DNA of 64,000 nt. Source: Singulisphaera sp. (GTDB lineage: Bacteria; Planctomycetota; Planctomycetia; Isosphaerales; Isosphaeraceae). Below the pieces are notes generated by a model. That model made no database searches, had not been told where the DNA came from, and worked only from the letters and a program-made list of their open reading frames with translations. The first letter of the stretch is position 1; every line of letters begins with the position of its first letter. Position numbers and translations under genes: made by a program. The stretch is from assembly GCA_027451445.1 (NCBI GenBank), contig DAIDJG010000463.1, forward strand, positions 31,462 to 95,461. Reading direction: 5' to 3'. Positions 1-9,884 of this stretch are shown here, piece after piece.

Positions 1-1290
1 CTCTCCTGAATCGCGCAGATGATGCTCCAGCGCCTTGGCACGACGGTGCGGGTCGTCAGCGCCCGGCGCCTCACGTGCCAGGGCCGACTCGGCAAACGTT
101 GCGAGTTGAGCTCTAATCTCTTCCGGCACCGCAACCAGATTTCGGGTCTGCCTCGTGCCCGGCAAGCGCTCGCTAGGCTGCGGCAAGTCGAAATCGGTTG
201 ATGACAGCACGGAATAATCGTATGCGCCCGCTGAGACATCGTGGCGATATACGGTGCCATCAAGCTCGCTGAAATTCGGAATCGCGGCCCGATGCCAAGC
301 CGCGGAAGCCCCGAACATCGGACGCACGCCGAACAGGACGTCCGAGTCGGTGGGTTCAAGCTTGATAATCTGCCGGATCGCGAAGTCGGGCGGATCGAGT
401 TCGGGAAACGTTGCTTGATCTCGGGGCCGAGAACGTCGGTGCCATCTTCCGTCCTGGTAGGAATCCAGAGTCACCCCCCGCCACAGCAGCGAATCGGCGG
501 TCGGGGTAACTCGATCTCCATCAAGGTCACGAAACTCAACGCTCATCACCACGCTGTCGCTTTCGAGGATTTCCCCCATCTTCCCCAGTTGGACTTCATC
601 ATCGAAGCCGGTCAAATGCTTGCCGGAGGCTTCAATGCCTTTGGCTCCCACCGTCGCAGAGGCGCGGGGCATCAGTAGGAAGATGATTCCGCCGAGCGCG
701 AGCGTCGTCGCCATGACCCGTACGGCCGAGAAGATATAGGAAGCGTTGATGAGGCCAGGGTACGAATCATCCGGACTCGCGACTTTGACGCGAGCGATGC
801 CCGGCTGAAGGTGCGCCCGAAGGGCCTCGCGGTGGAGGTAAAACAGTCCGAGAACCCATAGCGACATCAAGGCCCAGCAGAAAAGCATCGTGCCTTCACG
901 ATCGCTCTGGCTGATGACGGCGCCCACCAGGACCTGCGCGACCCCCAGGCAGAACAGCAGCCAATCGTCTTCCACGGTCTTGGGAAGGAGCATCTTGACC
1001 AGTTGCAGATAGACCAGAAAGTGTGCGAGCGACAGAACCAGGTTTTCCTCGGAACGGTACTCGAGCACGGCGAGAGCCAAAGAAACCAGGAGAAGGATAT
1101 AAGCCATCGGCCGCGCCAAACCCAGCCGGGGGTTGCGATCGACCGAGAAGTACGCAATCACCGCCGCGATCGCCACGCCGGGAGGGAATAGCCAGGCAAC
1201 CTTGCTTTCGGACACGTCGACGTCCAGGCTCAGAGTCGCGAAGAGGAGCATCAAGTAGAAACTCGCGCGGTAGACGCCGGCAAAGTTCAT
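1..1290 (-). CDS. TgpA-like DUF3488/transglutaminase membrane protein, C-terminus cut by window edge
   Basis: The minus frame is open from the ATG at 1290 to base 1 (430 codons, no stop). The first ~190 residues are rich in hydrophobic stretches, as in the multi-helix DUF3488 region (for example VSLALAVLEYRSEENLVLSL, VMATTLALGGIIFLLMPRA). A soluble part follows with the motif SLLWRGVTLDSYQDGRWHR, which is typical of TgpA-type proteins just before the periplasmic transglutaminase core. The Cys-His-Asp core itself would lie beyond the window. The start overlaps the stop of the upstream DUF58 gene as ATGA, so translation is probably coupled. MoxR, DUF58 and transglutaminase is a common bacterial gene set thought to act in envelope protein processing. 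The family call is firm; the substrate is unknown. Confidence 0.85.
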   Translation of the reverse strand, partial: MNFAGVYRASFYLMLLFATLSLDVDVSESKVAWLFPPGVAIAAVIAYFSVDRNPRLGLARPMAYILLLVSLALAVLEYRSEENLVLSLAHFLVYLQLVKMLLPKTVEDDWLLFCLGVAQVLVGAVISQSDREGTMLFCWALMSLWVLGLFYLHREALRAHLQPGIARVKVASPDDSYPGLINASYIFSAVRVMATTLALGGIIFLLMPRASATVGAKGIEASGKHLTGFDDEVQLGKMGEILESDSVVMSVEFRDLDGDRVTPTADSLLWRGVTLDSYQDGRWHRRSRPRDQATFPELDPPDFAIRQIIKLEPTDSDVLFGVRPMFGASAAWHRAAIPNFSELDGTVYRHDVSAGAYDYSVLSSTDFDLPQPSERLPGTRQTRNLVAVPEEIRAQLATFAESALAREAPGADDPHRRAKALEHHLRDSGE

Positions 1291-2669
1291 GACGGTTTCC
1301 CTCCCCGATGTGACTCCACGGCCGGGATGGTCGATGTGGACTCCCTGGCCGTTCGCGCGGAGAAATGCTCAGCCTCCGGAAGTGACACTGGCTCGCCCTC
1401 CATGGGCTCCAGGAGCGTGGCTGAGGGGACTTCTGTAAACTGAATCAGATTGTCGAGATCACCTCGGGTTGCGTCGAGCAGGTGGATCCGGCCAACAAGA
1501 CCGCGGGCTGCGCCGCCGGAGAGTCGTGCAGAGCGTTCCGCCTCCTCGTTCAGATTGAGCGGCCTGGTCGAAATCACGATGAGGATCGATTCGCGCAGTG
1601 TCGCCGGCGGTAGGACGTCAAAAAGCGCGGATAGTGTTCCTTCGGTTGACGAACGCATCACGGCGAGTTGTTCGAGCAACTCATGGAGAAGTTTGATCGA
1701 GGCGGGACCCTGGCGGATTCCGGGCGTTGCTCCGGTCCAGCCGAGGACAAGGCGGCGCCCCTGATGTCGGCACGTATCAAGACAGACGGTCGCGGCGAAT
1801 TGAATCGCGTGTTCGAGGGCCTCTCGGAGCGCGGGGGTCACCTTGCTCCGGGGGAGCCAGGGATCAAGCAAGATGGCAACGTCCTGCTCGTTCTGCTGCT
1901 CGAATTCCTTGATCATCGGCTTGCCGATCCGCGCCGACGTCCGCCAGTGGATCAGACGCGGACTGTCGCCGGGACGGTAGTCTCGCAAACCGTGATACTC
2001 GTCTTGCTGTGCCGAGCGGTCATGGCGTTGACCGCGGCTCGTTTCCGTCGCCTGTCGGTGCAGTTGCTGCCAGCGTCTCGAGAGCTGGCCGATCGTGGGG
2101 TACACCACAAGCTCCGCTGGCGCCTCGAAGGTGACCCGGCGCTCGACGAGTCCAAACGGAGCCCTGGTGATCAAATCGAGTCTGCGGAAGCGATACTTGC
2201 CACGCTGAGGGGTCGGTCCCTCCCAGCGCAGCCGTGCTCGCTCGCGCGCCGGGACGCGCGCGAAAAACGCACGAGGAGTCGGCACGCTCCCCCCGGCGAG
2301 TGCGCGGTCGGCCGCGGTCAGATCGTCCTTCATGAAGACGGCGAGAGCGGCCATCCAGCGTTGATCGTTTTCGAGGGTGTAATCCAGCCGAAAGGTGTCA
2401 CCGGCGAAGACGTACGCCGGCACTCGGCGACTCACTTTGAGCCTTCGCAACATCGCCGCGCTTGACATGAATGAAGCGACGATGGGACCGGCCGATAGCG
2501 CCGCGACCAGGAGGATAAGATTGATCTGCTGCCAGAGTCCGGTAAGGACGAGCCCGAATGCGAGCACACCGTAAAAGACCCCTTCCCGGGTGGGGCTTAA
2601 CCCCTCAGTGGGCCAAAGCCCGCGCAAGGCGAGGCGTCCCAAGCTTCCCAACCCGCCTCGTGATTTCAT
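1287..2669 (-). CDS. DUF58 domain-containing protein
   Basis: 460 residues. Two hydrophobic helices lie near the N-terminus (about residues 30-75). The DUF58 signature GLRDYRPGDSPRLIHWRTSA sits in the middle, followed by a von Willebrand A-like region with VAILLDPW. DUF58 proteins are membrane-anchored partners of MoxR AAA+ ATPases; the exact biochemical role is unsettled. The gene lies between moxR (153-bp gap) and the transglutaminase gene (4-bp overlap). I chose the ATG at 2669; an in-frame TTG at 2693 is possible but less likely. The C-terminal 40 residues are rich in Ser, Glu and Thr and look disordered. Confidence 0.88.
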   Translation of the reverse strand: MKSRGGLGSLGRLALRGLWPTEGLSPTREGVFYGVLAFGLVLTGLWQQINLILLVAALSAGPIVASFMSSAAMLRRLKVSRRVPAYVFAGDTFRLDYTLENDQRWMAALAVFMKDDLTAADRALAGGSVPTPRAFFARVPARERARLRWEGPTPQRGKYRFRRLDLITRAPFGLVERRVTFEAPAELVVYPTIGQLSRRWQQLHRQATETSRGQRHDRSAQQDEYHGLRDYRPGDSPRLIHWRTSARIGKPMIKEFEQQNEQDVAILLDPWLPRSKVTPALREALEHAIQFAATVCLDTCRHQGRRLVLGWTGATPGIRQGPASIKLLHELLEQLAVMRSSTEGTLSALFDVLPPATLRESILIVISTRPLNLNEEAERSARLSGGAARGLVGRIHLLDATRGDLDNLIQFTEVPSATLLEPMEGEPVSLPEAEHFSARTARESTSTIPAVESHRGGKPS

Positions 2670-2822
2670 TGAAGGAACGGCTTCCCTGGGCAAGTGGTTT
2701 CGCCTGACGAGTGGACGATACGATCACGCGTTGCGCTGGTTTCGAAGCTCACGTTTGATCGGTTGGAAACGGTTGACTTGCACGGTCTGGTCGCTCGGGT
2801 CGGACGTCCAGGATCTCACGCA

Positions 2823-3815
2823 TCACGACGGGACGCGAATCCGATCCACGAGGTCGCGGATAATCGCTTCGGCTGCGCCGAACTCGCCGGCCTGTAGGAA
2901 AGATTTGCCGACAACACGATGCGCCAGCACTGGGACGGCTAACGTCTTGATGTCGTCCGGAACGACGTAGTCACGCCCCGAAGTCAGCGCCAAACTTTGG
3001 GCCGCTCGGTAGAGTGTCAGGGCGCCTCGAGTGCTTACGCCAACGTTGAGGTCATCGCCTTTTCGAGTCGCGTGGACGATATCGAGCAAGTAGTCGGCGA
3101 TGGAGTCCTCGACCCGCACGTTCCGGACAGCGCGTTGAAGTTGCAAGACGTCGTCGGCATGGAGGACGGGCGAAAGCGTTTCGACGGGTTCACCCGCTCG
3201 GTGGCTCGAAAGGACTTTGCGCTCTTCCGAGCGGAGCGGGTAGCCCATGTGGAGACGGATCATGAAGCGATCGAGCTGGCTTTCGGGTAGAACGTAGGTG
3301 CCTTCGAACTCATAGGGGTTCTGCGTTGCGAGTACGATGAACGGAGGGTCGAGGGCGAGAGTTTTCCCTTCCACCGAAACCTGGCGGTCGCTCATGGCCT
3401 CGAGCAAGGCGCTCTGCGTCCGCGGCGTAGTCCGGTTGATCTCGTCGGCCAGGATGACGTTGCTAAAAACCGGTCCTTCCTTGAAGACGAACTCACCAGT
3501 GGCGGAGTTGTAGATACTCGACCCGAGAATGTCCGAGGGGAGAAGGTCGGGCGTGAACTGGATGCGGCGGAACGAGCAGTCGATGCTCGCAGCCAGGGCG
3601 CGGGCCAGGAGGGTTTTGCCCACTCCCGGCACATCCTCGATCAGGATATGGCCTTCGGCCAGCAGGGCAACCACGGCAAGCTTGATCACCTCGGGCTTTC
3701 CCAGGACCACCGAGCCGACATTGTCCAGCAGCTTTTGGAGCAACGGCATCAGCTCGTCCACGGCGGGCGCGGGCATCTCGACGGTCTGGGGCGAATTCAT
3801 GCGTTGGGGTTCCAT
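2823..3815 (-). CDS. MoxR-family AAA+ ATPase
   Basis: About 330 residues. Walker A reads EDVPGVGKTLLARALA, Walker B lies in VILADEINRTTPRTQSALLEAM, and sensor-1 is in VLATQNPYEFEGTYVLPESQ. These are diagnostic of the MoxR group of AAA+ chaperone-like ATPases, which act with VWA/DUF58 proteins. First gene of a minus-strand set moxR, DUF58, transglutaminase. The start is uncertain: ATGs at 3815 and 3800 both precede the conserved region, and neither has a strong ribosome site. The frame stays open to 3914, but that extension reads poorly. No rhodanese or other fusion is seen. Confidence 0.9.
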   Translation of the reverse strand: MEPQRMNSPQTVEMPAPAVDELMPLLQKLLDNVGSVVLGKPEVIKLAVVALLAEGHILIEDVPGVGKTLLARALAASIDCSFRRIQFTPDLLPSDILGSSIYNSATGEFVFKEGPVFSNVILADEINRTTPRTQSALLEAMSDRQVSVEGKTLALDPPFIVLATQNPYEFEGTYVLPESQLDRFMIRLHMGYPLRSEERKVLSSHRAGEPVETLSPVLHADDVLQLQRAVRNVRVEDSIADYLLDIVHATRKGDDLNVGVSTRGALTLYRAAQSLALTSGRDYVVPDDIKTLAVPVLAHRVVGKSFLQAGEFGAAEAIIRDLVDRIRVPS

Positions 3816-4007
3816 GGGCCGAGGCTTCGGTCCGGCTCGAAGATTAAGATTATAGACGACGCCCCCACGGATTCCAACCGCCGGGCTCTGGGACCTCGCC
3901 AGGGCATTCCTCACCGCTGTTGTCGTGTGTTACTATCCCGTTGGTTTTGGGTTGCAATCGCCCAAAGTGTCCCGCCTACCCCGCCGCTTCACCGACGAGG
4001 TCGCAAC

Positions 4008-5198
4008 ATGCCCTCCTCTCGCTCATGCGTCTGTATCGCTTTGCTCGCTGGACTGCTCGTCGCGTTGACCACGCCCTCGCCCGGGCAAACTTCGAGGGCC
4101 GCGGCGCCGAAGGGGCCGTTCTGGGTCTTCGTGGGGACCTACACCGGCGGCAAGAGTCAGGGCATTTACCGGTTCAGTCTCGATCCGGCTTCCGGAAAGT
4201 TGTCGAGCGCGACGCTCGCCGCCAAGACGGTGAACCCGTCTTTCCTTGCCATCAACCCCAAGCACAACGCCCTGTTTGCGGTCGGCGAGATCGCCGATTT
4301 CGCCGGCAAGAAGGGAGGTGCAGTGAGTGCTTTCGGGCTCGACCCGAGGACCGGTGAACTCTCGTTCCGCAATAGCGAATCGACAGTCGGCCCGGGGCCT
4401 TGCCACCTGATCGTCGATAAGGGAGGGCGTCACGTCCTGGTGGCAAACTACGGCGGTGGGAGCGCCTGCGTCTTGCCGATAGGAGGTGACGGCCGCGTGG
4501 AGTCGTCCAGCAGCTTCGTTCAGCACACCGGATCGAGCGCGAACCCTCAGCGCCAGGAGGCGCCGCACGCGCACTCGATCAATCTCGATTCTGCGAATCG
4601 GTTCGCGGTTGTCGCCGACCTGGGGCTCGACCAGGTTCGCGTCTACCGGTATGACGCGGCCCGTGGGACGATTACGCCCAACGATCCACCCTTCGTTGCA
4701 TTGGCTCCGGGTTCGGGCCCACGCCACTTTGCCTTTCACCCGAGTGCTTCCTTTGCTTATGTGATTAATGAGCTGAATTCGACAGTGACAGCGTTCGCGT
4801 ATGATGCGGACAAAGGAGTCTTGTCGACGATACAAAGTGTCCGGACCATTCCCGACGGTTTCAAGAAACCCAACTACCCCGCAGAGGTGCTGGTTCACCC
4901 GTCCGGTAAATTCGTCTACGGGTCCAATCGCGGCCACGACAGCATCGCCGTGTTCCTGGTCGACCCTAAAACCGGGCAGCTCACACCTCGGGGTCAGCAG
5001 GGCGAGGGAATCAAGGTCCCTCGCGGTTTTGGGATCGACCCCAGTGGCGGTTACCTGCTCGTCGCGAATCAGGACGGCGACAGTGTGATCAGCTTCCGCA
5101 TCGATCAGGAAACCGGCGCTCTCGAACCGACCGGGCAAAAGGTGGAAGTCCCGAAGCCGGTGTGCGTTAAATTCGTCCCGCAGGCGGGCTCAAACTGA
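4008..5198 (+). CDS. Secreted lactonase-family beta-propeller (6-phosphogluconolactonase-like)
   Basis: 396 residues. The ATG at 4008 is preceded by GAGG at 3997-4000, and the first ~27 residues form a signal peptide (SCVCIALLAGLLVALTTPSPG). The body matches the seven-bladed YbhE/Pgl lactonase fold: VFVGTYTGGKSQGIYRFSLD at the mature N-terminus, then repeated blades such as VLVANYGGGSACVLPI, GPRHFAFHPSASFAYVINEL and FVYGSNRGHDSIAVF. Cytosolic Pgl homologues hydrolyse 6-phosphogluconolactone. An exported copy is common in planctomycetes and its substrate is unknown. The gene starts ~190 bp from the divergent moxR and is followed closely by a PVC-type heme protein gene (44 bp gap to its likely start). 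Confidence 0.87.
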   Translation: MPSSRSCVCIALLAGLLVALTTPSPGQTSRAAAPKGPFWVFVGTYTGGKSQGIYRFSLDPASGKLSSATLAAKTVNPSFLAINPKHNALFAVGEIADFAGKKGGAVSAFGLDPRTGELSFRNSESTVGPGPCHLIVDKGGRHVLVANYGGGSACVLPIGGDGRVESSSSFVQHTGSSANPQRQEAPHAHSINLDSANRFAVVADLGLDQVRVYRYDAARGTITPNDPPFVALAPGSGPRHFAFHPSASFAYVINELNSTVTAFAYDADKGVLSTIQSVRTIPDGFKKPNYPAEVLVHPSGKFVYGSNRGHDSIAVFLVDPKTGQLTPRGQQGEGIKVPRGFGIDPSGGYLLVANQDGDSVISFRIDQETGALEPTGQKVEVPKPVCVKFVPQAGSN

Positions 5199-5242
5199 GC
5201 GTTTTGGACCAGGCTGGGCGTACGGGCAGGAAGAGTCACACC

Positions 5243-8200
5243 ATGGAACTCTGGCACATGACCCGCATTCCGATCTCCGCGTGTCTCATCGCATCGGCGC
5301 TCGTCGCGATCCCGCGCATCCCTGCTTTTGCCCAGGCTCCGTCCACGACGAACGCCGCTGCTGCATCGGCTGGCCTCGATGGTCCGCTGTCGCCCGACAA
5401 GGCGCCATCGTCCTTTCGGCTGGAGCCTGGGCTCCGACTTGAGTTGGTCGCCGCGGAACCAATGGTGGTGAGTCCGGTGGCGCTCGCGTTCGACGAACGC
5501 GGACGACTGTATGTCGCAGAAAACCGGGGCTATCCGACCGGACCGGGAGAAGGTAATCCCCCAGTCGGTCGGATCGCACTATTGGAGGACAGCGACGGCG
5601 ACGGACGGATGGATCGGCGCACCGAATTCGCCGAGGGGCTCACGTTCCCGAACGGCGTCCTCCCCTGGAAAGGCGGGTGTATTGTCACGTGTGCACCCGA
5701 CGTGCTTTATCTGAAAGACACAGACGGTGACGGCAAGGCCGACGAACGCCGTGTGCTCTTTACCGGATTCGCGACCAACGGCAGTACACAACTCCGAGTG
5801 AGCCATCCCACGCTTTCGATCGACAACTGGATTTACCTCACGAGTGGTTTGACCGGAGGGAAAGTCACCTCTCCCAGTGCGCCCGACCGTGCCCCCGTCG
5901 TTCTCGGCCGAACCGATTTCCGCTTCCGCCCGGACGGAAATGAATGGGAAGCGGCCGACGGCGGGGCGCAGTTCGGCCAGACATTCGACGACTTCGGCCG
6001 GCGCTTCATCTGTTACAACCGCGTGCAGGTTCAGCACGTCGTGCTGTCCTCGAAAACGCTACGACGGAACCCGAACCTGGCGTTCTCCGAGACGGTGCAG
6101 AACTGTCCTGCGGATATGGTCGCCGAGCCGCTGAAGGGACACGGCGCCGCGGCAAGACTCTTTCCGATTAGCCGAAACGTCACCACGGCCGATTCCCACG
6201 CGGGCACATTCACGGCCGCCTGTGCGGTGTTCGTCTTTCGAGGAACCGGCCTCCCTCCCTCCTATCGTGGCGGTGCGTTTTCGTGTGACCCGACGGGAAA
6301 TCTCGTGCACTTCGATCGCCTCGAGCCGAGCGGAAGCACATTCGCGGCGCGTCGCGCTCGCGATGGGATTGAGTTTCTGGCGAGCACGGACAACTGGTTC
6401 CGGCCGGTCTTCCTCGCGTCCGGTCCGGACGGGGCCCTTTATGTTTGCGACATGTACCGCAAGACAATCGAGCACCCCGACTACTTGCCCGCCGAGATCC
6501 GAAAGCACACCGATTTCGAAAGCGGCAAGACCATGGGCCGCATATGGCGCGTCGTGCGCGAAGATGTCCCGGCAGCCGCGTTCAAGAGTCGTCGGTCGCT
6601 GAATCTCGCGTCGGCGACCGTTCCCGAACTGTGTCAAGTACTCCGGCAGGATGACGGCTGGATGTGCGATACCGCGCATCGTCTCCTCTTGGAGCGTTCG
6701 GATAAGGACCTTGATCGAAGCCTCGCTCCGATCGTTACCGACGCGAAAGCGCCCGCGACAGCGGTCGTCCACGCGCTCTACCTGCTCGAAGCATCGCAAC
6801 ATCTCGGACCATTCTTGCTCCAACCGTGCTTAAAGCATCCCGCGGCACCGGTTCGCGAGCACGCGCTTCAACTTTTGGGGCGGTTACTCGCTGCGGGCTC
6901 TCCTGCGATTGAGCTTGGGACGATTCTCGACCTGGCGCACGACGACGACGCCCGCGTGCGGTTCCAGGCCGCGATCGTGCTCGGTTCGTGGCCCGTGGCG
7001 GACGGGCCGAGCCGAAAGACGGTTGCGGGTGCGCTCGCGCGGATCGCTGCCCGTGATGGTGCCGACCGCTGGCTTCGTGCGGCGGTCTTCAGCGGCCTTG
7101 CAGGGCGGGAGCGAGATTTCCTGACAGCCCTCAGGGACCAAACCCGTCCCAAGGATTCGCTACCGCCCGAATTAATCAGCGAGCTGGGTCGCCTTCTCGG
7201 AGCGAGCCGCCCGAGTGCGGAGTGGCCCGAGCTCCTGCGCGAGTGCTTGCTCACGGGAACAGGCTACTCCCCGATCGAGCGAGCGGCGCTTCTGACCGGA
7301 CTTGCTGAGTCGATTCGTGGCAAGGTGCCGGCCGGGAGCGATGTGTGGTCTACCGTGCTTGGAAAGAGCGACGAACAGCGAGCGTTGCGTGATGCTGTGA
7401 CCGATCTCGCAACCGCGATGAATGACGCCGCCCTCGACGCCAATCGACCGCTAGAGCAGCGTCGGACGGCGGTGGGGCTGCTTGCTTTTACTACACACTC
7501 ACTCTCGGGTGAGACTCTTCTCCGACTGCTAAGCCCGGGCGAGCCGAGCGCGCTTCAGATCGCTGCGGTGCGAGCTTTGAGCACGCAATCCGACCCTGGC
7601 CTGACCACGGCCTTGCTGTCGCGTGAGCGGTTCGCGGCGTACACGCCCGCGTTGCGCGGGGAAGTGCTATCGTCGCTGCTCCAACAATCGCAACATCTGA
7701 ATGGTGTCCTGACTGCTGTGGAATCCGGCACAATCCCCGCGAGCGCGATTGATGCGCTTCATCGCCGTCAGCTCACGCAGCACCGCGATACGGCGATTCG
7801 CGATCGGGCGCAAAAACTCTTTGGCGCGGTTGCTGGTGACCGGGCCAAGGTGTACGAGGCGTATAAGGACGTGGTGGCACAGAAAGCCGACGCCGCCCAC
7901 GGCCGGGTCGTTTTTCGGCGTGAATGCGCTTCGTGCCACCGACTCGATCGTGAAGGCTTTCCCGTTGGCCCGGATTTGTTTGGCATCCGAAATCAGCCCA
8001 AGGAATCGATCCTGCTTCATGTCCTCGCCCCCGATCACGAGATCACTCCGGGCTTCGCGTCCTACACAGTCGCGACCAAGGACGGGCGTACTCTGACGGG
8101 CCTAATCGCTTCCGAAACGCCAAACAGCATCACGCTGCGGCAACCGCTCGGCAAGGAAGACACCATCCTGCGCAGCGAGATCGAAGAACTCGCTGCGAGC

Positions 8201-8302
8201 AAGCAATCCTTGATGCCGCAGGGGCTGGAGAAGAACATCACCCGCCAGGAGTTCACGGATTTGCTGGCCTATCTCAAAGGCGAAGATGCTTCCTCTCCTT
8301 GA
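5243..8302 (+). CDS. PVC-type membrane-bound dehydrogenase with HEAT repeats and C-terminal cytochrome c domain
   Basis: 1019 residues. The ATG at 5243 has AGGAAGAG at 5228-5235. The N-terminus is hydrophobic and exported (ISACLIASALVAIPRIPAFA). Residues ~40-430 resemble the PVC membrane-bound dehydrogenase domain, a glucose/sorbosone-dehydrogenase-like propeller (LEPGLRLELVAAEPMVVSPV, DERGRLYVAENRGYP). A HEAT-like helical region spans ~440-870. The end carries a heme attachment site CASCH within GRVVFRRECASCHRLDREGF and a domain of the Pirellula/Verrucomicrobium heme-binding type. Probably a periplasmic redox enzyme of unknown substrate. It may be co-transcribed with the preceding propeller gene. 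Confidence 0.9.
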   Translation: MELWHMTRIPISACLIASALVAIPRIPAFAQAPSTTNAAAASAGLDGPLSPDKAPSSFRLEPGLRLELVAAEPMVVSPVALAFDERGRLYVAENRGYPTGPGEGNPPVGRIALLEDSDGDGRMDRRTEFAEGLTFPNGVLPWKGGCIVTCAPDVLYLKDTDGDGKADERRVLFTGFATNGSTQLRVSHPTLSIDNWIYLTSGLTGGKVTSPSAPDRAPVVLGRTDFRFRPDGNEWEAADGGAQFGQTFDDFGRRFICYNRVQVQHVVLSSKTLRRNPNLAFSETVQNCPADMVAEPLKGHGAAARLFPISRNVTTADSHAGTFTAACAVFVFRGTGLPPSYRGGAFSCDPTGNLVHFDRLEPSGSTFAARRARDGIEFLASTDNWFRPVFLASGPDGALYVCDMYRKTIEHPDYLPAEIRKHTDFESGKTMGRIWRVVREDVPAAAFKSRRSLNLASATVPELCQVLRQDDGWMCDTAHRLLLERSDKDLDRSLAPIVTDAKAPATAVVHALYLLEASQHLGPFLLQPCLKHPAAPVREHALQLLGRLLAAGSPAIELGTILDLAHDDDARVRFQAAIVLGSWPVADGPSRKTVAGALARIAARDGADRWLRAAVFSGLAGRERDFLTALRDQTRPKDSLPPELISELGRLLGASRPSAEWPELLRECLLTGTGYSPIERAALLTGLAESIRGKVPAGSDVWSTVLGKSDEQRALRDAVTDLATAMNDAALDANRPLEQRRTAVGLLAFTTHSLSGETLLRLLSPGEPSALQIAAVRALSTQSDPGLTTALLSRERFAAYTPALRGEVLSSLLQQSQHLNGVLTAVESGTIPASAIDALHRRQLTQHRDTAIRDRAQKLFGAVAGDRAKVYEAYKDVVAQKADAAHGRVVFRRECASCHRLDREGFPVGPDLFGIRNQPKESILLHVLAPDHEITPGFASYTVATKDGRTLTGLIASETPNSITLRQPLGKEDTILRSEIEELAASKQSLMPQGLEKNITRQEFTDLLAYLKGEDASSP

Positions 8303-8792
8303 GCTGCATTGACCGTCCAGGCAGTGCATCCAGGAGTTTTCCTGTGCGTATACAACGTGCCCGATCATGTTTCTGCCACCCGGCCGGTCCAGATGTCCGC
8401 GAAACCGGGTTGGCTGATTAAGTCCAGGCTCGCTGGCTTCACTTGATTCATCACGGTCCAGTAAGATCAGCCGGTACGTAACGCAGAATGTTGCGCAGAA
8501 CGCACGGATCATGTATTCCAAAAAAACGAGAGGCTCGACTTCATATACTGCCCCACCCCGCTATAATTGGGTGTAAGTGGAGCTCGCCCTGCGGCGACGC
8601 AGAAACGACATCCATACCCCCCACCAGGACCCTCCTGCTTCCAACGACGCGTGAACGGTGTCTCGCCGTGCCCCGACTGTGCCCGAGCGGCGCGCTTTGT
8701 GGACGGGAAGAGGCAAACCTGAGGCGACGCAGCCCGTTCCTGAGACGCATTTTCGAGCTCTCCCTCCTGACGGACGATTCAAGGCGCACCCG
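8303..8792. other. Intergenic region, 490 bp
   Basis: No supported gene. A TATAAT hexamer at 8562-8567 could be a -10 box for the downstream secreted protein, but no good -35 lies 16-18 bp upstream, and the start codon is 225 bp away. Short open frames here have no coherent composition. Confidence 0.4.
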
Positions 8793-9431
8793 ATGAAGAA
8801 CGGTCGACAAGCCTTCCACCCTGACCTCTTCGAATGCCAACTGGAAACCCGCGTGCTACCCGCAGGCTTCGTTTGGATGCCGATGCCTTTTCAGCCGATC
8901 AGCCCAGCGAATAATTCGATCGTGATGCCTGGTTTCTCCTCCGCCTCCGGTGGTGCAACCGGCGCGTTTGGGGTGAACCCGGGCGCGAACGCGTACTACC
9001 TCATGATGGGCATCAACACCAATATCTACGGACTGGTCGGCCAAGCCTCGGTCGTGATTCCGTCTGGTTACGCTCTAAGTCTCGGTTCTTTCATTGCTTA
9101 TGGTGCGGGATCGACCGGCGGCGTGAGCCTTACGGTTGGCTCAGGTGCCAACGCCTCAGGCCAATCCGCGCCTGCGAGCGCACCAATATCAGGCTACGGC
9201 GCCAGCTTTAACTCGGGCTACAGTACGTCGCTCAACACCGCAAACAACTACGGCATGACGACGAGCCCCGTGGGATCTGTGCCGGTTAATACGTATTCCG
9301 GCGAAAACAGTGCGCCGGATCCCTCGAATCCGCCTGCCCCGACTCCTGCACCGGTCATCGAGATTCCCTTGATGCCTGGCCCTGCTGGTCCGTCGATTCC
9401 GGCCCCCGGGCCCGTTCCCGTGATTCAGTGA
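8793..9431 (+). CDS. Putative secreted Gly/Ser/Pro-rich protein with planctomycete LExR-type N-terminal motif
   Basis: 212 residues from the ATG at 8793. Residues ~8-25 read HPDLFECQLETRVLPAG. This resembles the short LExRxLLSA-like motif that many planctomycete extracellular proteins carry near the N-terminus. The rest is low complexity: Gly, Ser, Ala and Asn up to ~170, then a Pro-rich tail (SNPPAPTPAPVIEIPLMPGP). No catalytic motif is seen. The composition suits a surface or matrix protein. The motif type is shared with the minus-strand gene at 9885-10982. An upstream in-frame start at 8658 would add ~45 residues of poor composition. No function is assigned. Confidence 0.65.
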   Translation: MKNGRQAFHPDLFECQLETRVLPAGFVWMPMPFQPISPANNSIVMPGFSSASGGATGAFGVNPGANAYYLMMGINTNIYGLVGQASVVIPSGYALSLGSFIAYGAGSTGGVSLTVGSGANASGQSAPASAPISGYGASFNSGYSTSLNTANNYGMTTSPVGSVPVNTYSGENSAPDPSNPPAPTPAPVIEIPLMPGPAGPSIPAPGPVPVIQ

Positions 9432-9610
9432 TCGCGGCGAGAATCGATTTTCGTGCTCTGGAGGGAACGAATTCGTTCCCGTGATGCAATGTCCGACGAA
9501 ATTCGGAGCGCATCGTTTGACCGGGGTCGGTATAATCACCCTCGATCGGGCCGTCGCTTTTCTCCGCTCCGCGGAGTCGAACGGACCGAAGCCCCGCGAG
9601 TCCTGATCTC

Positions 9611-9838
9611 ATGATTCCGCTGCTTCCCCCCCTGTTTGATCCCGCCAATCTGGCCCACGCAGTCCGTGAAATTGCCTCCGACGCCCACCGTTTGCTAAAC
9701 GATCCGAACGCTTCTGATTTCGAGCTGCGCGAGCTTGTATCGCGGATCTCGTCTCTCCTGATCGAAGTGCAAGGCCAACCGAACGAGGAACTCTCTCGCT
9801 GGTTAGACAGCGCCCGACGTCGCATTGAAGCGGTCTAA
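9611..9838 (+). CDS. Small hypothetical protein (75 aa)
   Basis: ATG at 9611. The translation is amphipathic and helix-rich (LAHAVREIASDAHRLLNDPN, ELRELVSRISSLLIEVQG) with ordinary codon choice and no Cys, which favours a real cytoplasmic protein over a chance frame. No family is recognised and no strong ribosome site is visible. The opposite-strand open frames here have erratic composition and were discarded. Confidence 0.5.
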   Translation: MIPLLPPLFDPANLAHAVREIASDAHRLLNDPNASDFELRELVSRISSLLIEVQGQPNEELSRWLDSARRRIEAV

Positions 9839-9884
9839 GGTCGGGCGATTGCCTGACTCTGCCGACGTGCCTTGCTGCGATCCG